Source: an uncultured Tateyamaria sp.
GTDB taxonomy: Bacteria > Pseudomonadota > Alphaproteobacteria > Rhodobacterales > Rhodobacteraceae
Direction: 5' to 3'
Assembly: GCF_947503385.1 (NCBI RefSeq)
Contig: NZ_CANNDO010000001.1
Coordinates: 1,054,001-1,118,000, forward strand
Length of the DNA stretch: 64,000 nt
Below the pieces are notes generated by a model, which was not told the DNA's origin, did no database searches, and saw only the letters and a list, made by a program, of their open reading frames with translations. A program made the translations under genes and the position numbers. Below, in pieces: positions 39,712 to 49,522 of this stretch (positions are counted from its first letter, which is position 1; every line of letters begins with the position of its first letter).

Positions 39712-40122
39712 ATGCAATTTGATCTGGTTTCGCCCGAGCGCAGCCTCGCCTCCATGGACGCAACATCCGTGCAGATACCGGGTGCTGACGGTGACATGAC
39801 CGTCATGTCCGACCACGCCCCCACGATTACGACCCTGCGTCCCGGCGTGCTCAAGGTCGAAAGTGGTGGCACGAGCCACGAATATGTGGTGACCGGCGGT
39901 TTCGCTGAGATCGGCTCGCAGGGCGTGTCCGTTCTGGCTGAACAGGCTGTGGCCAAGGGTGATATGACCCAGGATCAGCTGGACGCGATGATGGACGATG
40001 CGCAGGACAGCTATAACCGAGCCAAGGACGGCGGCAACGTGGATGACGCGGCCAAGCTGCTCGCTGACATGGTTGCCATGGGTGGTGAGATCGGTTTGAG
40101 CCCGAAACAGCCAAGCCTCTGA
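39712..40122 (+). CDS. atpC: ATP synthase F1 subunit epsilon
   Basis: 136 residues. N-terminal beta-sandwich ([17 protein letters not shown], then [20 protein letters not shown]) and a helical C-terminal hairpin. Part of the rotor and an inhibitor of ATP hydrolysis. AAGAGGAGAACGAC gives a strong ribosome site, possibly restoring translation after the palindromes. Last gene, followed by a terminator. Confidence 0.96.
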   Translation: MQFDLVSPERSLASMDATSVQIPGADGDMTVMSDHAPTITTLRPGVLKVESGGTSHEYVVTGGFAEIGSQGVSVLAEQAVAKGDMTQDQLDAMMDDAQDSYNRAKDGGNVDDAAKLLADMVAMGGEIGLSPKQPSL

Positions 40123-40147
40123 CCCTGTCTAGATAAGTCCCTACAGG

Positions 40148-40171
40148 AACCCCGCTTTGGCGGGGTTTTTT
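40148..40171 (+). terminator. Rho-independent terminator of the atp operon
   Basis: AACCCCGC-TTTG-GCGGGG followed by TTTTTT: seven to eight GC-rich pairs, tight loop and clean T-run, 25 bases after the atpC stop. Confidence 0.9.
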
Positions 40172-40260
40172 GTTGTCTGCTGTTGCCCCATAAATGGGGA
40201 CTCCCATTGTTGGCTGGACATGATACTTCGGTGAAACTGGGGAAAAAATACGTTTTTGGC

Positions 40261-40611
40261 ATGAAGCGACTGCGCAATCATTTGGTAGGCATCGATCAGG
40301 GTGATACGGTGCTGTTTTCGGATTTTGAGGATGGCGGCGAGATGTGGACCGGACGCGGGCAGCGAGAGCGCCGCAGAAGGGTCGCGTTTTCCGAACCGTT
40401 CCGCGATGTGCCCATGGTACATGTGTCGATCTCGATGTGGGATGTGGACAACGAGACCGCCATGCGCGCGGACGTAGCCGCCGAAACAATCACGAAGGAC
40501 GGGTTCGATCTGGTATTTCGCACGTGGGGTGACACCCGCGTGGCGCGGGTGCGCATGGCATGGCTCGCCATGGGCGAGTTGCGGCAAACGGATGAGTGGG
40601 ATCTTTACTGA
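40261..40611 (+). CDS. H-type lectin domain protein
   Basis: 116 residues. VAFSEPFRDVPMVHVSISMWDV, then ETITKDGFDLVFRTWGDT and RMAWLAMGEL, is the pattern of the H-type lectin (discoidin/HPA-like) beta-sandwich that binds GalNAc in snails and slime moulds. No signal peptide, so if it works as a lectin it is intracellular or exported another way. The ATG at 40261 gives MKRLRNHLVGIDQGD; an earlier frame start is not protein-like. It has its own position after the atp terminator. Binding specificity unknown. Confidence 0.78.
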   Translation: MKRLRNHLVGIDQGDTVLFSDFEDGGEMWTGRGQRERRRRVAFSEPFRDVPMVHVSISMWDVDNETAMRADVAAETITKDGFDLVFRTWGDTRVARVRMAWLAMGELRQTDEWDLY

Positions 40612-40674
40612 CGCGGAGGCTCTGCCCAGTGTATCGGCCCTTCGGGGAGGATTTTTGGGGGACAGAGACGGGGA

Positions 40675-41409
40675 CTAGCGCAGTACGCTGGCCAGAAACC
40701 TGCGCGTCCGGTCTCGCTTGGGGTTTGAGAAGATATCTTCGGGCGCGCCTTCCTCGGCGATCACGCCCTGATCCATAAAGACCACGCGATCAGCCACGTC
40801 ACGGGCAAAGCTCATCTCGTGGGTGGCGAGCACCATGGTCATGCCATCGTTGCGCAACTGGCGCAGGACATCAAGCACCTCGCCGACCAGTTCCGGATCA
40901 AGGGCAGAGGTGATTTCGTCCAGAAGCAGGGTTTCCGGGCGCATGGCAAGCGCCCGGATCACCGCGACGCGCTGTTGCTGGCCACCGCTGAGTTGGTCGG
41001 GATACTTGTTGATGTGATCGGCGAGGCCAAAACGCTGGAACAGTGCCTCGATCCGCGGACGGGCTGTGTCCGTTTCTTGCAGCACGCGGCGCGGGGCGAG
41101 TGCGACGTTTTCATAGGCGCTCATATGGGGGAAAAGGTTAAAGCTTTGAAAGACGATGCCAATGCGTTGGCGTATGGGCCCCAGATCGAACCCCGGTTCT
41201 GCGATGTCCACGCCGTCAAGCAAGACCGCGCCATCGTCCACCGGCTCCAACCCGTTCATGCAACGCAGCAGTGTGGATTTCCCCGATCCGGACGCGCCGA
41301 TCAGGCAGACCAGTTCCCCGGCGCCGATGTTGAGGTCAATGCCGCGCAGCACATGGGCCTCGCCAAAGCTCTTTTCCACGCCGCGCAAGGAGAGCTTAGG
41401 ATCTGGCAT
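40675..41409 (-). CDS. Polar amino acid ABC transporter ATP-binding protein
   Basis: 244 residues, GlnQ/HisP type: Walker [11 protein letters not shown]-loop FQSFNLFPH, signature LSGGQQQR, Walker [13 protein letters not shown] (with the family's typical T/S in place of L) and switch histidine ATHEMSFA. The start overlaps the permease end by 14 bases. Last gene of the operon on the minus strand. Confidence 0.92.
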   Translation of the reverse strand: MPDPKLSLRGVEKSFGEAHVLRGIDLNIGAGELVCLIGASGSGKSTLLRCMNGLEPVDDGAVLLDGVDIAEPGFDLGPIRQRIGIVFQSFNLFPHMSAYENVALAPRRVLQETDTARPRIEALFQRFGLADHINKYPDQLSGGQQQRVAVIRALAMRPETLLLDEITSALDPELVGEVLDVLRQLRNDGMTMVLATHEMSFARDVADRVVFMDQGVIAEEGAPEDIFSNPKRDRTRRFLASVLR

Positions 41410-42205
41410 TGCGGTCCTTGTTCAGCAGATAATCGGCATAGCGCGTCGCAGGCACGGTCACGCAGAGGAAGATCACGGCGGCCACCACATAAGGGGTGAA
41501 ATTCGCCAGCAGGCTTTTGAAGATGCCCGCCTGCCGCAGGATTTCGACCGGCCCGATAAAGCTGAGCAGCGCCACGTCTTTTTGCAGGGCCACAAGCATG
41601 TTCATGTTGGCGGGCACAACGCGGCGAATGGCTTGTGGCAGGATCACGTAGCGCATTGTGTCGCGGCTGCTGAGGCCAAGGCAGATGGCCGCGTTGCGTT
41701 GGCTGGCGTGGATGCTTTCGATGCCGGACCGCAGCACTTCGGCCACGTAGGCCGAATAGGTCAGCACCAGCGCCACCGTGCCCCAGATGTAGGGTGAGTT
41801 CCAGGGCCGCGGCAGGCCGAGGCCCGGTACGCCAAATCCGACGAGATACACCAGCAGCACAACGGGAATGCCACGAAAAAGGTCCACATACACCGCGCCA
41901 AAGATGCGCAGCGGAAAGAGCGCTGCGGATTGCGCCCCACGCGCCAATGCGATGGCGAGGCCAAGCGCAAAAATCATGGGCACCGACCAAGCAAAAATGG
42001 CCACGTCCAGCAGGAAAGCCCGCAGGAGCGTCGGGAAGGTGTTTACGAAGGTCTCAGCGTCAAAAAACGACCGTTTGACCGCGTCCCAACCGGGTGCCAG
42101 CGGCACCAGCACCACAACGAGTACCACGACAATTGCCGTGCTGAGACCTGCGATCATGTTGGCCCGGCGGCGTTGCCGGGCCTCGTAGGCGGCGCGTCTG
42201 CTCAC
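41396..42205 (-). CDS. Polar amino acid ABC transporter permease
   Basis: 269 residues of the HisM/GlnP family. GTG at 42205 overlaps the binding-protein stop (GTGA); an in-frame ATG at 42241 would overlap it by 40 bases. The basic N-terminus ([12 protein letters not shown]) precedes helix 1 ([17 protein letters not shown]). The family loop [20 protein letters not shown] and the QAIRRVVP segment, which touch the ATPase, are present. Only one permease gene is seen, so the transmembrane part is probably a homodimer. Confidence 0.9.
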   Translation of the reverse strand: MSRRAAYEARQRRRANMIAGLSTAIVVVLVVVLVPLAPGWDAVKRSFFDAETFVNTFPTLLRAFLLDVAIFAWSVPMIFALGLAIALARGAQSAALFPLRIFGAVYVDLFRGIPVVLLVYLVGFGVPGLGLPRPWNSPYIWGTVALVLTYSAYVAEVLRSGIESIHASQRNAAICLGLSSRDTMRYVILPQAIRRVVPANMNMLVALQKDVALLSFIGPVEILRQAGIFKSLLANFTPYVVAAVIFLCVTVPATRYADYLLNKDRNARS

Positions 42206-43020
42206 TTGATCAGGGGCACGCCTGTCGCTTCTTGCAGCCACTGCGCCTCGATCTCAGCCAACCGGCCGTTTTCAGTCATGACGGCAAGTGCGGCATCAAC
42301 ACATGCCTTGAGCGCGGAGCCCTCGGGCATCAATGCGCCGAATTGATCCGGGTCTTCGGCGGCATTGGGATCGAACTGGCCAAGAATAGCGCCGCCTTCA
42401 ACCACAACCGCCGACAGGTAAAGCGCGGTCGGAAGATCAAAAAGCGCGGCATCGATCTGACCCGCTTGGATGGCCGCAGTGACGTTGACGTTGTCATCGT
42501 AGACCAGCGGGCTTTGATTTGGCTGGATCTGTTCCATCACAACCGGCAGCGCCGTGGTAGAGGCGACGACACCCCATTTCAGCTCTTTGAGAAAATCCAT
42601 GGTGGGCGATGTGCCACCCGCGGCCATGACCGTCTCGGTGGTCAGAACGGCCTGCGGCGCGGTGTAGTAGGGGGCGGAAAAATCGACCACTTTGTCACGT
42701 TCCTCGGTGATCGAATATTGCTGCATGTTGATGTCAAAATTCTTGGCACCGGGTTGGATCGCCTCGTCAAATGACGTGCGCACCCATGTGACCGCATCGG
42801 CGGCAAAGCCCATTTCTTCGGCCAGCGCATAGGCTACGGCGGCCTCGAACCCTTGGCCGCTTTCGGGGGCGTCGTCGATGACCCAAGGGTAATAGGCCGG
42901 GTTGCCGGTGGCGATGGTCAGCGTGCCGTCGGTCAGGGTCTTGCCAGCGGCGCAGTGCCCGTCGGCCAGCGCTGCCCCGGCGAGGGCGGAAAAAATCGCG
43001 GCGGTTAAGACGGTCTTCAT
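42202..43020 (-). CDS. Polar amino acid ABC transporter substrate-binding protein
   Basis: 272 residues: signal peptide to about res 19 (GAALA), then the periplasmic binding protein family 3 fold. TIATGNPAYYPWVIDD is the ligand-contact entry, ITEERDKVVDFSAPYY is the conserved hinge motif, and ALFDLPTALYL lines the second lobe. Probably binds a polar or acidic amino acid or an opine-like compound; not resolvable here. First gene of the operon; divergent from the sulfatases. Confidence 0.9.
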   Translation of the reverse strand: MKTVLTAAIFSALAGAALADGHCAAGKTLTDGTLTIATGNPAYYPWVIDDAPESGQGFEAAVAYALAEEMGFAADAVTWVRTSFDEAIQPGAKNFDINMQQYSITEERDKVVDFSAPYYTAPQAVLTTETVMAAGGTSPTMDFLKELKWGVVASTTALPVVMEQIQPNQSPLVYDDNVNVTAAIQAGQIDAALFDLPTALYLSAVVVEGGAILGQFDPNAAEDPDQFGALMPEGSALKACVDAALAVMTENGRLAEIEAQWLQEATGVPLIK

Positions 43021-43230
43021 GTGGAAACTCCCTTATGCTTTGCGTGAAATCTTGACCAAGCGTGCGGGGCTGTCCACCCCTTACTGCCCGCAGCGTGGGT
43101 GCAGGGGACTAGTCTTGGCCAAAATCGCATCACGCTTGTTCGATATCGGGCAAAGGCTTAGTCTGTAGAAAAAACGCGGCAGACCAGACACGAACCGGGC
43201 GCAGTGCCGTCCGGGACAGACGAGGCAGGC

Positions 43231-44556
43231 ATGGACCAGACGGCCACGGGCAGAAACATCATGCTCATCACGTTCGATGATGCGGTGGCGTTCTGGAAGT
43301 ACCGGAATATCTTTGGCGCATCGCTACAAACGCCGAACCTCGACCGTATTTGTGCGCAGTCGACCGCGTTTCATGCGGCCTATTGCCAGTCACCGATTTG
43401 TAGCCCGTCCCGCGCCTCGTTCATATCTGGCCAGACACCGCACCAATCGGGCATGACATTGCCCAAAGTGGACATGTTCAAACTGATCCCGCCGGAACGG
43501 ATGTGGCCGCATCAGTTAAAGAAGAACGGCTATTACACGTCGTCGGGCGGCAAAATTATCCTTGGATATGTGCCGTTGGAAGATCGTATTCACGACGTGC
43601 TCTATTGCGACGCGCCCAAGACCTTTCGCAAGGACTGGAAAGTGCCCGACGACATCAGCACCGCGTTGGGTGGGTTCCGGGGTGGCCGGGCGACGGACGA
43701 TCCAAAGCACGACAAGCGCTATTACGATTTTCAGTCCTCGCGGTCCGCGATCAAGTTCCTGAACGCCTATGACGGCGACGCGCCATTCTACCGTGAGGTC
43801 GGGTTTTACGGACCGCATGGGCCGTGGATCACACCACGCCGCTTCAAGGATATGTATAACGAAGACGACTTTGAGGTGCCGCAGGCGTGGAAAGACGGTT
43901 TCGCCAAAAGCCCGTTTTTCGATGCGGTGTCCGAGGAAAACTTCGAAGACAAGCCATTGGCCTATTGGCGCAAGAGTGTACGCAACTATTTCTCTGCGAT
44001 CAGTCACGTGGACTATCATCTGGGCCGCGTCTGGGATGCGCTGAAGGCGTCACGGCACGCCGACAACACGGTGGTTGTTATCGCGTCGGATCACGGCTTG
44101 CATCTGGGCGAACGCAACCGGTTCCGAAAACACACCCTGTGGGAGCAGGTGGCCAATGTGCCCATGATCGTGCACGACCCGGCGCAGCCGGTCGGCCATG
44201 TGGTCAGTGATCCGGTGGCCTTGCTTGATATCGGCCCAACGGTCATGGACTACGCCGGGCTGCCACCCTTGCCAGATTGTGTGGGCCGCTCGCTGCGCCC
44301 CCAATGCGAAGGGGATCGTGTCCCTGACCGTGCGATTTTGACCGTGCGGGGCGACAATGCAGCCATGCGCATGGGCCGGTATCGCTTTATCCGCTACGAA
44401 GACGGATCGACCGAATTTTATGACATTGGGCGGGATTGGTGGCAGACTTCGGAATTGGGAACGTCGCACCCGGATTACGCAGATGCCAAAGCGGCGCACG
44501 CGGCCTGCTGCGCCGAGTACGGTTTTGATCTTGGTAGATCACGCGCGGCAGCTTAG
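43231..44556 (+). CDS. Sulfatase family enzyme, first of a tandem pair
   Basis: 441 residues. The formylglycine motif CSPSR (Cys57) and the metal-binding ITFDD at the N-terminus, plus IASDHGLHLGERNRFRKHTLWE, mark an active type I sulfatase. No signal peptide, so it acts in the cytoplasm, as choline-sulfatase-like enzymes do. The substrate is not clear. Ten bases separate it from a close paralogue. The cysteine must be oxidised by FGE or anSME, neither of which is in the window. The ATG at 43231 follows GACGAGGCAGG. Confidence 0.88.
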   Translation: MDQTATGRNIMLITFDDAVAFWKYRNIFGASLQTPNLDRICAQSTAFHAAYCQSPICSPSRASFISGQTPHQSGMTLPKVDMFKLIPPERMWPHQLKKNGYYTSSGGKIILGYVPLEDRIHDVLYCDAPKTFRKDWKVPDDISTALGGFRGGRATDDPKHDKRYYDFQSSRSAIKFLNAYDGDAPFYREVGFYGPHGPWITPRRFKDMYNEDDFEVPQAWKDGFAKSPFFDAVSEENFEDKPLAYWRKSVRNYFSAISHVDYHLGRVWDALKASRHADNTVVVIASDHGLHLGERNRFRKHTLWEQVANVPMIVHDPAQPVGHVVSDPVALLDIGPTVMDYAGLPPLPDCVGRSLRPQCEGDRVPDRAILTVRGDNAAMRMGRYRFIRYEDGSTEFYDIGRDWWQTSELGTSHPDYADAKAAHAACCAEYGFDLGRSRAAA

Positions 44557-44565
44557 GACGATGCG

Positions 44566-45894
44566 ATGACTGTGCACACACCCTCTGGCCGCAACATCAT
44601 GCTGATCACTTTCGATGATGCGGTGGCGTTTTGGAAGTACAAGACGGTGTTCGGTCAGGCCCTACAGACACCGAACCTGGACCGCATCTGCGCACAATCC
44701 ACAGCGTTCCACGCCGCCTATACGCAGGCCCCAGTGTGCAGCCCGTCGCGCGCCTGTTTCATGTCCGGCAAAGCGCCGCATCAAAGCGGGCTGACCACCC
44801 CCTACAAGGAAATCTTTGAAAAGATCCCCCCACAGGAGATGTGGCCGTACCTTTTGAAACAGAACGGTTATTTCAACTCGTCCGGTGGCAAAGTCATGCA
44901 GGGCTTTCCGCCCATCGTGGATGACATCCATTCCGTGATCTACTCTGATGAGCCCAAATTCTTTCGCGTGGATTGGAAGGTTCCGCCTGCGATCAGTATG
45001 GAATTCGGTGGATTTCGCGGGGGCAAGGCAACGATCAGTGACGCATATGACCGGCGGTTCTATGACTTTCAGGCGTCGAAATCCGCGATCCAGTTCCTCA
45101 AGGCGCAGGACGGCACACAGCCCTTCTACCGCGAGGTCGGCTTCTACGGCCCGCATGGACCATGGATCACGCCGCGCCGGTTCAAGGATATGTACGAGGC
45201 GGACAAGTTTCGGATGCCCGATGCATGGGGCGACGGTATCGCCGGCCACCCCTATCTCGATCAACACTGGACCGAGAATTTCGACCCGACCCGCGTGAAC
45301 ATCTGGCGCAAGTCGGTGCGCAACTACTTCTCGGCCCTTAGCCATGCAGATTACCATCTGGGTCGGGTTTGGGACGCGCTGAAGGCGTCGGATCACGCGG
45401 ACAACACGGTGGTGATCATCGCCTCCGATCACGGGATGCATTTGGGCGAACGCAACCGGTTCCGCAAACACACCCTGTGGGAGCAGGTGGCGAACGTGCC
45501 GCTGATCGTCCACGACCCCGCGCGGCCTGTGGCACATGTGGTTACGGACCCTGTGGGCCTGATCGACATCGGCCCGACGGTCATGGATTACGCAGGTCTG
45601 CCCCCGCTTGAAAACTCAGTAGGTCGGTCGTTGCGGCCCTTGTGCGAATGGGGCCGCGCGCCTGATCGCGCCGTGCCCACAATCCTGCGGGACAATGCAG
45701 GCGTGCGCAAAGGCAAGTACCGCTTTATCCGCTACGAAGACGGATCGACCGAGTTCTTTGATCTGGCGCAGGACTGGTGGCAGACGCACAACCTAGGCCC
45801 CGATCATCCCGATTACGCCGAGATGGAAGCCGCCCACGCAGAATGCTGTCTGGAATACGGGCTGGACGTCTTGACGGTCGAAGCTGCGGCGTGA
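44566..45894 (+). CDS. Sulfatase family enzyme, second of a tandem pair
   Basis: 442 residues, collinear with the gene before it over the full length and with long identical blocks (FYREVGFYGPHGPWITPRR, GERNRFRKHTLWEQVANVP). CSPSR with Cys58 and ITFDD are intact. Differences concentrate around res 75-105 and 220-250, probably the substrate pocket. So this is a tandem duplication with divergence, not a recent copy. Cytoplasmic, no signal peptide. Confidence 0.88.
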   Translation: MTVHTPSGRNIMLITFDDAVAFWKYKTVFGQALQTPNLDRICAQSTAFHAAYTQAPVCSPSRACFMSGKAPHQSGLTTPYKEIFEKIPPQEMWPYLLKQNGYFNSSGGKVMQGFPPIVDDIHSVIYSDEPKFFRVDWKVPPAISMEFGGFRGGKATISDAYDRRFYDFQASKSAIQFLKAQDGTQPFYREVGFYGPHGPWITPRRFKDMYEADKFRMPDAWGDGIAGHPYLDQHWTENFDPTRVNIWRKSVRNYFSALSHADYHLGRVWDALKASDHADNTVVIIASDHGMHLGERNRFRKHTLWEQVANVPLIVHDPARPVAHVVTDPVGLIDIGPTVMDYAGLPPLENSVGRSLRPLCEWGRAPDRAVPTILRDNAGVRKGKYRFIRYEDGSTEFFDLAQDWWQTHNLGPDHPDYAEMEAAHAECCLEYGLDVLTVEAAA

Positions 45895-45941
45895 TCCAAA
45901 GGCAATTGACCGGCCCGCACCGCGCCCGCTAGCGTGCGGAT

Positions 45942-46994
45942 ATGCGACGTGATTACTCATTGGTCGAGGGCACGCCCAAGCTCTCCAATCCTTCTTGGTT
46001 CCGCCCCAAAGTGGACCCGGATCAGATACGTGCGCTCATGCAGAAATCCGACGCCATCGCGGGCCGCGATGCGCTGCTGTGGCTGGGGATCATGGTGGTG
46101 AGCGTAGCAATTGCGATTGCGCTCTGGCCATCTTGGTGGTCGGCCCCGTTCTGGTTTGTTTATGGGGTTATGTACGGCTCAGGGTCGGACGCACGCTGGC
46201 ACGAATGCGGGCACAAGACCGCGTTCAGGACCGAGTGGATGAACCGCGTCATCTACCACATCGCCAGCTTCATGCTGTTCCGCAATCCGTACGTCTGGCA
46301 GGCGAGCCATGTGCGCCACCACACTGATACGATCATTGTCGGACGAGACCCGGAGATCCAAGCAATGCGTCCGCCTGATCTGGCCAAGCTCGTGCTGAAC
46401 GTCTTTGGCCTGATCGACAACTACCACATGATCCGGCGCATGTTCCTTCACGCAGGAGGCCGCCTGCACCCGGACGAGGCCGAATACGTGCGCATGGACG
46501 ATATGGGCAAGATCACAATGGCGTCGCGCGTCGCGCTCGTCATTCATGGTGCGACGATCGTGTTGGCGGTCGCGATGGGGTCGATCCTGCCGTTGATGGT
46601 GATCGGGTTGCCGGCATTTTACGGCGCGTGGCACCGGGTGATGACGGGGGTGCTGCAACATCTGGGCTTGGCCGAGAATGTGACGGACCACCGGCTGAAC
46701 ACCCGCACGGTGCTGATGAATCCGATCAGCCGCTTTATCTACCTGAATATGAACTACCATGTGGAACACCACATGTTCACCATGGTGCCCTACTATCACC
46801 TGCCCACATTACACAGGCTGATCGCGCAGGATGTGCCCGCGCCCGAACCGTCCATTGCCGCGGCATTTCGGCGGCTCGTGCCGGTGATGGTCAGACAGCT
46901 GCGCTACAAGGATGCCGTGATCGTCTACGATTTGCCGCCCGGTGCCACACCCTATCGACCGGAGGTCGAGGCGCTGCGACCGCACGTGGTCTGA
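45942..46994 (+). CDS. Membrane fatty acid desaturase
   Basis: 350 residues. The three histidine boxes of the di-iron site are present: HECGH (87-91), HVRHH (123-127) and HVEHH (273-277). Two membrane hairpins flank them. Typical of acyl-lipid/acyl-CoA or related hydroxylase-desaturases. It begins 47 bases after the second sulfatase on the same strand, so co-transcription is possible; a link between the two activities (for example a sulpholipid) is only a guess. Confidence 0.88.
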   Translation: MRRDYSLVEGTPKLSNPSWFRPKVDPDQIRALMQKSDAIAGRDALLWLGIMVVSVAIAIALWPSWWSAPFWFVYGVMYGSGSDARWHECGHKTAFRTEWMNRVIYHIASFMLFRNPYVWQASHVRHHTDTIIVGRDPEIQAMRPPDLAKLVLNVFGLIDNYHMIRRMFLHAGGRLHPDEAEYVRMDDMGKITMASRVALVIHGATIVLAVAMGSILPLMVIGLPAFYGAWHRVMTGVLQHLGLAENVTDHRLNTRTVLMNPISRFIYLNMNYHVEHHMFTMVPYYHLPTLHRLIAQDVPAPEPSIAAAFRRLVPVMVRQLRYKDAVIVYDLPPGATPYRPEVEALRPHVV

Positions 46995-46997
46995 GGG

Positions 46998-48017
46998 TCA
47001 CTCCGCCGCGTACATCCCGTCATAGATCGGGCTGAGTGTGTCGGCCTCAAACAGGGACGATACCGACGTGCCGTGCCAGATGTTCAGGATCGCCTGGGCA
47101 AAGATCGGGGCCACAGGCACGATACGGATATTTGGCGCTGCCTTGACCGCATCTGTCGGCTGGATTGTGTCGGTGATCACCAGCGATTTCATCACCGACT
47201 TGGTCACACGTTCGACCGCAGGCCCGGACATGACGCCGTGCGAAATGTAGGAATGCACCTCTTTGGCGCCGTTCTCCATCAGCACTTCGGCGGCCTTGCA
47301 CAGCGTGCCCGCGGTATCGACCATATCGTCGATAATCAGACAGACCTTGTCGGTCACGTCGCCGATCACCGTCATCTCGGCCACTTCGCCCGCTTTTTCG
47401 CGGCGCTTGTCCACGATCGACAAGGGCGCGCCCAGCCGCTTGGCCAGTTCGCGCGCACGGGCCACGCCGCCCACGTCGGGCGACACAATCATCAGGTCGT
47501 CCATGCGGCCCGCAAATTGAGATTTGATGTCCAGCGCAAAGACGGGCGAGGCATAGAGGTTGTCCACCGGAATATCGAAAAAGCCTTGAATCTGTGCCGC
47601 GTGCAGGTCCATGGTCAGCACCCGCTCGATCCCCGCACCCACCAGCATGTTTGCCACCAGCTTGGACGAGATCGGAGTGCGCGCTTTGGTCCGCCGGTCT
47701 TGCCGCGCATAGCCGAAATAGGGGATCACAGCCGTTATACGTGCCGCCGACGACCGCCGCAGCGCATCGCACATGATCAGCAATTCCATCAGGTTGTCAT
47801 TCGCGGGGTTCGACGTCGGCTGGATGATGAACATGTCCTCACCGCGCACATTCTCGAACACTTCGACGAAAATCTCACCGTCATTGAACCGTTCGACCCG
47901 CGCATCCACCAGACCGGTATGCACGCCCCGGTGCATCGTCATGCGCCGGGCAATCGCCTGCGCCAGTGGCAGGTTGGCATTGCCCGATATCAGTTTTGGT
48001 TCCTCGATATTCGGCAT
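46998..48017 (-). CDS. prs: Ribose-phosphate pyrophosphokinase
   Basis: 339 residues. It makes PRPP for purines, pyrimidines, His, Trp and NAD. Flexible-loop and PRPP signatures are clear: [35 protein letters not shown] and the PRPP loop [12 protein letters not shown]. About 20 residues longer than E. coli Prs, mainly at the C-terminus. It ends convergent with the desaturase gene and is divergent from the isomerase gene. Confidence 0.96.
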   Translation of the reverse strand: MPNIEEPKLISGNANLPLAQAIARRMTMHRGVHTGLVDARVERFNDGEIFVEVFENVRGEDMFIIQPTSNPANDNLMELLIMCDALRRSSAARITAVIPYFGYARQDRRTKARTPISSKLVANMLVGAGIERVLTMDLHAAQIQGFFDIPVDNLYASPVFALDIKSQFAGRMDDLMIVSPDVGGVARARELAKRLGAPLSIVDKRREKAGEVAEMTVIGDVTDKVCLIIDDMVDTAGTLCKAAEVLMENGAKEVHSYISHGVMSGPAVERVTKSVMKSLVITDTIQPTDAVKAAPNIRIVPVAPIFAQAILNIWHGTSVSSLFEADTLSPIYDGMYAAE

Positions 48018-48125
48018 CTCATGTCCCCCGCGGCAGCAGTTATTGTGACAGATTCGTGATGTTGACTTCGCTTAGCACGGGCGTACCGTCCCGCGAAACA
48101 AAAGACCCCGCAACCGGAGACCAAA

Positions 48126-48725
48126 ATGGCCCATATCGACTACTATTTCGCTACGTTATCCCCGTACACCTACCTTGCCGGGAAACGGTTCGAGGATGTG
48201 GCCCAAAAGCATGGGGCCTCCGTCACCTACAAACCGCTGGATGTGATTGCTCTGTTTGGTCGGACGGGCGGGACCCCACCCAAGGATCGACACCCGAACC
48301 GCATCGAATACCGTGCGCAGGAACTGGTGCGGCAGGCAAAGAAACATGACCTGCCGTTCAACCTCAAACCTGCGCACTGGCCCACCAATGCGGCACCGTC
48401 CTCCTACGCGATTATCGCGGCACAATCTGCGGGGGGCGGCGATCTGGGCGCGCTGGTACACAGCGTGCTGCGCGCCGTTTGGGCCGAAGACAGGGACATT
48501 GCACAGGATGACGTGGTCAAGGCGTGCCTCTCCGAAGCCGGATTTGACCCCGGTCTGGCGGACAGCGGGCTGCTGAGCGGGGCGGAAACCTATGCCGCCA
48601 ACCTCGAAGAGGCCGTGAACGCAGGTGTGTTTGGTGCGCCGTTCTACATCGTGGACGGTGACCAGCGGTTTTGGGGACAGGACAAGATCGAAGACCTCGA
48701 CGCCCACCTCGCGGGTCGTTTGTGA
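48126..48725 (+). CDS. 2-hydroxychromene-2-carboxylate isomerase family protein (DsbA-like)
   Basis: 199 residues. The start YYFATLSPYTYLAGKRFEDVA is the kappa-GST/HCCA isomerase form of the thioredoxin fold, with Ser in place of catalytic cysteine; GVFGAPFYIVDGDQRFWGQDKIEDL is the conserved end. Known members isomerise naphthalene breakdown intermediates with glutathione, but many homologues have no such pathway, as here. The stop overlaps the next gene (GTGA). Confidence 0.85.
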   Translation: MAHIDYYFATLSPYTYLAGKRFEDVAQKHGASVTYKPLDVIALFGRTGGTPPKDRHPNRIEYRAQELVRQAKKHDLPFNLKPAHWPTNAAPSSYAIIAAQSAGGGDLGALVHSVLRAVWAEDRDIAQDDVVKACLSEAGFDPGLADSGLLSGAETYAANLEEAVNAGVFGAPFYIVDGDQRFWGQDKIEDLDAHLAGRL

Positions 48726-49522
48726 CGCCACATGTCCACCGCCGGACCTTCGGGTCCGGTGCGCATCCCATCCTCGCCATTCACTGTTCACTGGCCCATT
48801 CCGGCGCATGGCGGGGGCTGGCCAGAGCGCTCGGGCCAGAGGTCACGTTGCACGCTTTCGATCTGCCAAATCACGGGCAGTCGGGCGATTGGGACGGGAC
48901 GGGCGACATACACGACGCCGCCACGGCAATGGCCCGACAGGTGATGGACGAGATCGGCGATGGCCCCATCGACGTGATTGGCCATTCTTTCGGCGCGACT
49001 GTGGCCTTGCGCCTTGCGGTCGAAACACCCGGGCGATTGCGGCGTGCGGTGCTGTTCGAACCGGTCTTCTTTGCAGCCGCCTGCGTGGATGACCCGGCAT
49101 TTGCTGCGGAATACACATCTTTCGACTGGGCCCGCGCGACGGCCTATGCCGAGGGCCGGTTGGAAGACGCCGCGCGCATTTTCAACCGCCAATGGGGTGG
49201 TGCCGGTACGTGGGACCGCCTGCCTGCCAAAGCGCGCACCTACATGTCCGACCGGATCGGGTTTGTGCACCACAGCACACCATCCTTGATCCACGACAGC
49301 GCCAACCTGCTCGGTCCGGGGCGGATGGATCACGCGCATCTGCCGATCCTGTTGATGCGCGGCGCGCTGTCGCCATGGGCGACCAAGGTGAACCACGCCA
49401 TCGCCCTGCGCCTGCCCTGCGCGACCGAAACCACTGTGGCGCAGGTTGGCCATATGGCGCCCGTCACCGATCCCGAAGCTACCGCAGCACCTGTCCGCAC
49501 GTTCCTCGGCCTGACAGGTTAG
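48722..49522 (+). CDS. Alpha/beta-fold hydrolase
   Basis: 266 residues from a GTG overlapping the isomerase stop. The oxyanion region is LAIHCSLAHSGAW, the nucleophile elbow is GHSFG, and the C-terminal histidine lies in VGHMAPVTDPE. An acidic partner is probably in the LLMRGALSP region, but I cannot place it surely. Esterase or haloperoxidase-like; the substrate is unknown. Co-translated with the isomerase, so the pair may act on the same compound. Confidence 0.84.
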   Translation: MTPHVHRRTFGSGAHPILAIHCSLAHSGAWRGLARALGPEVTLHAFDLPNHGQSGDWDGTGDIHDAATAMARQVMDEIGDGPIDVIGHSFGATVALRLAVETPGRLRRAVLFEPVFFAAACVDDPAFAAEYTSFDWARATAYAEGRLEDAARIFNRQWGGAGTWDRLPAKARTYMSDRIGFVHHSTPSLIHDSANLLGPGRMDHAHLPILLMRGALSPWATKVNHAIALRLPCATETTVAQVGHMAPVTDPEATAAPVRTFLGLTG

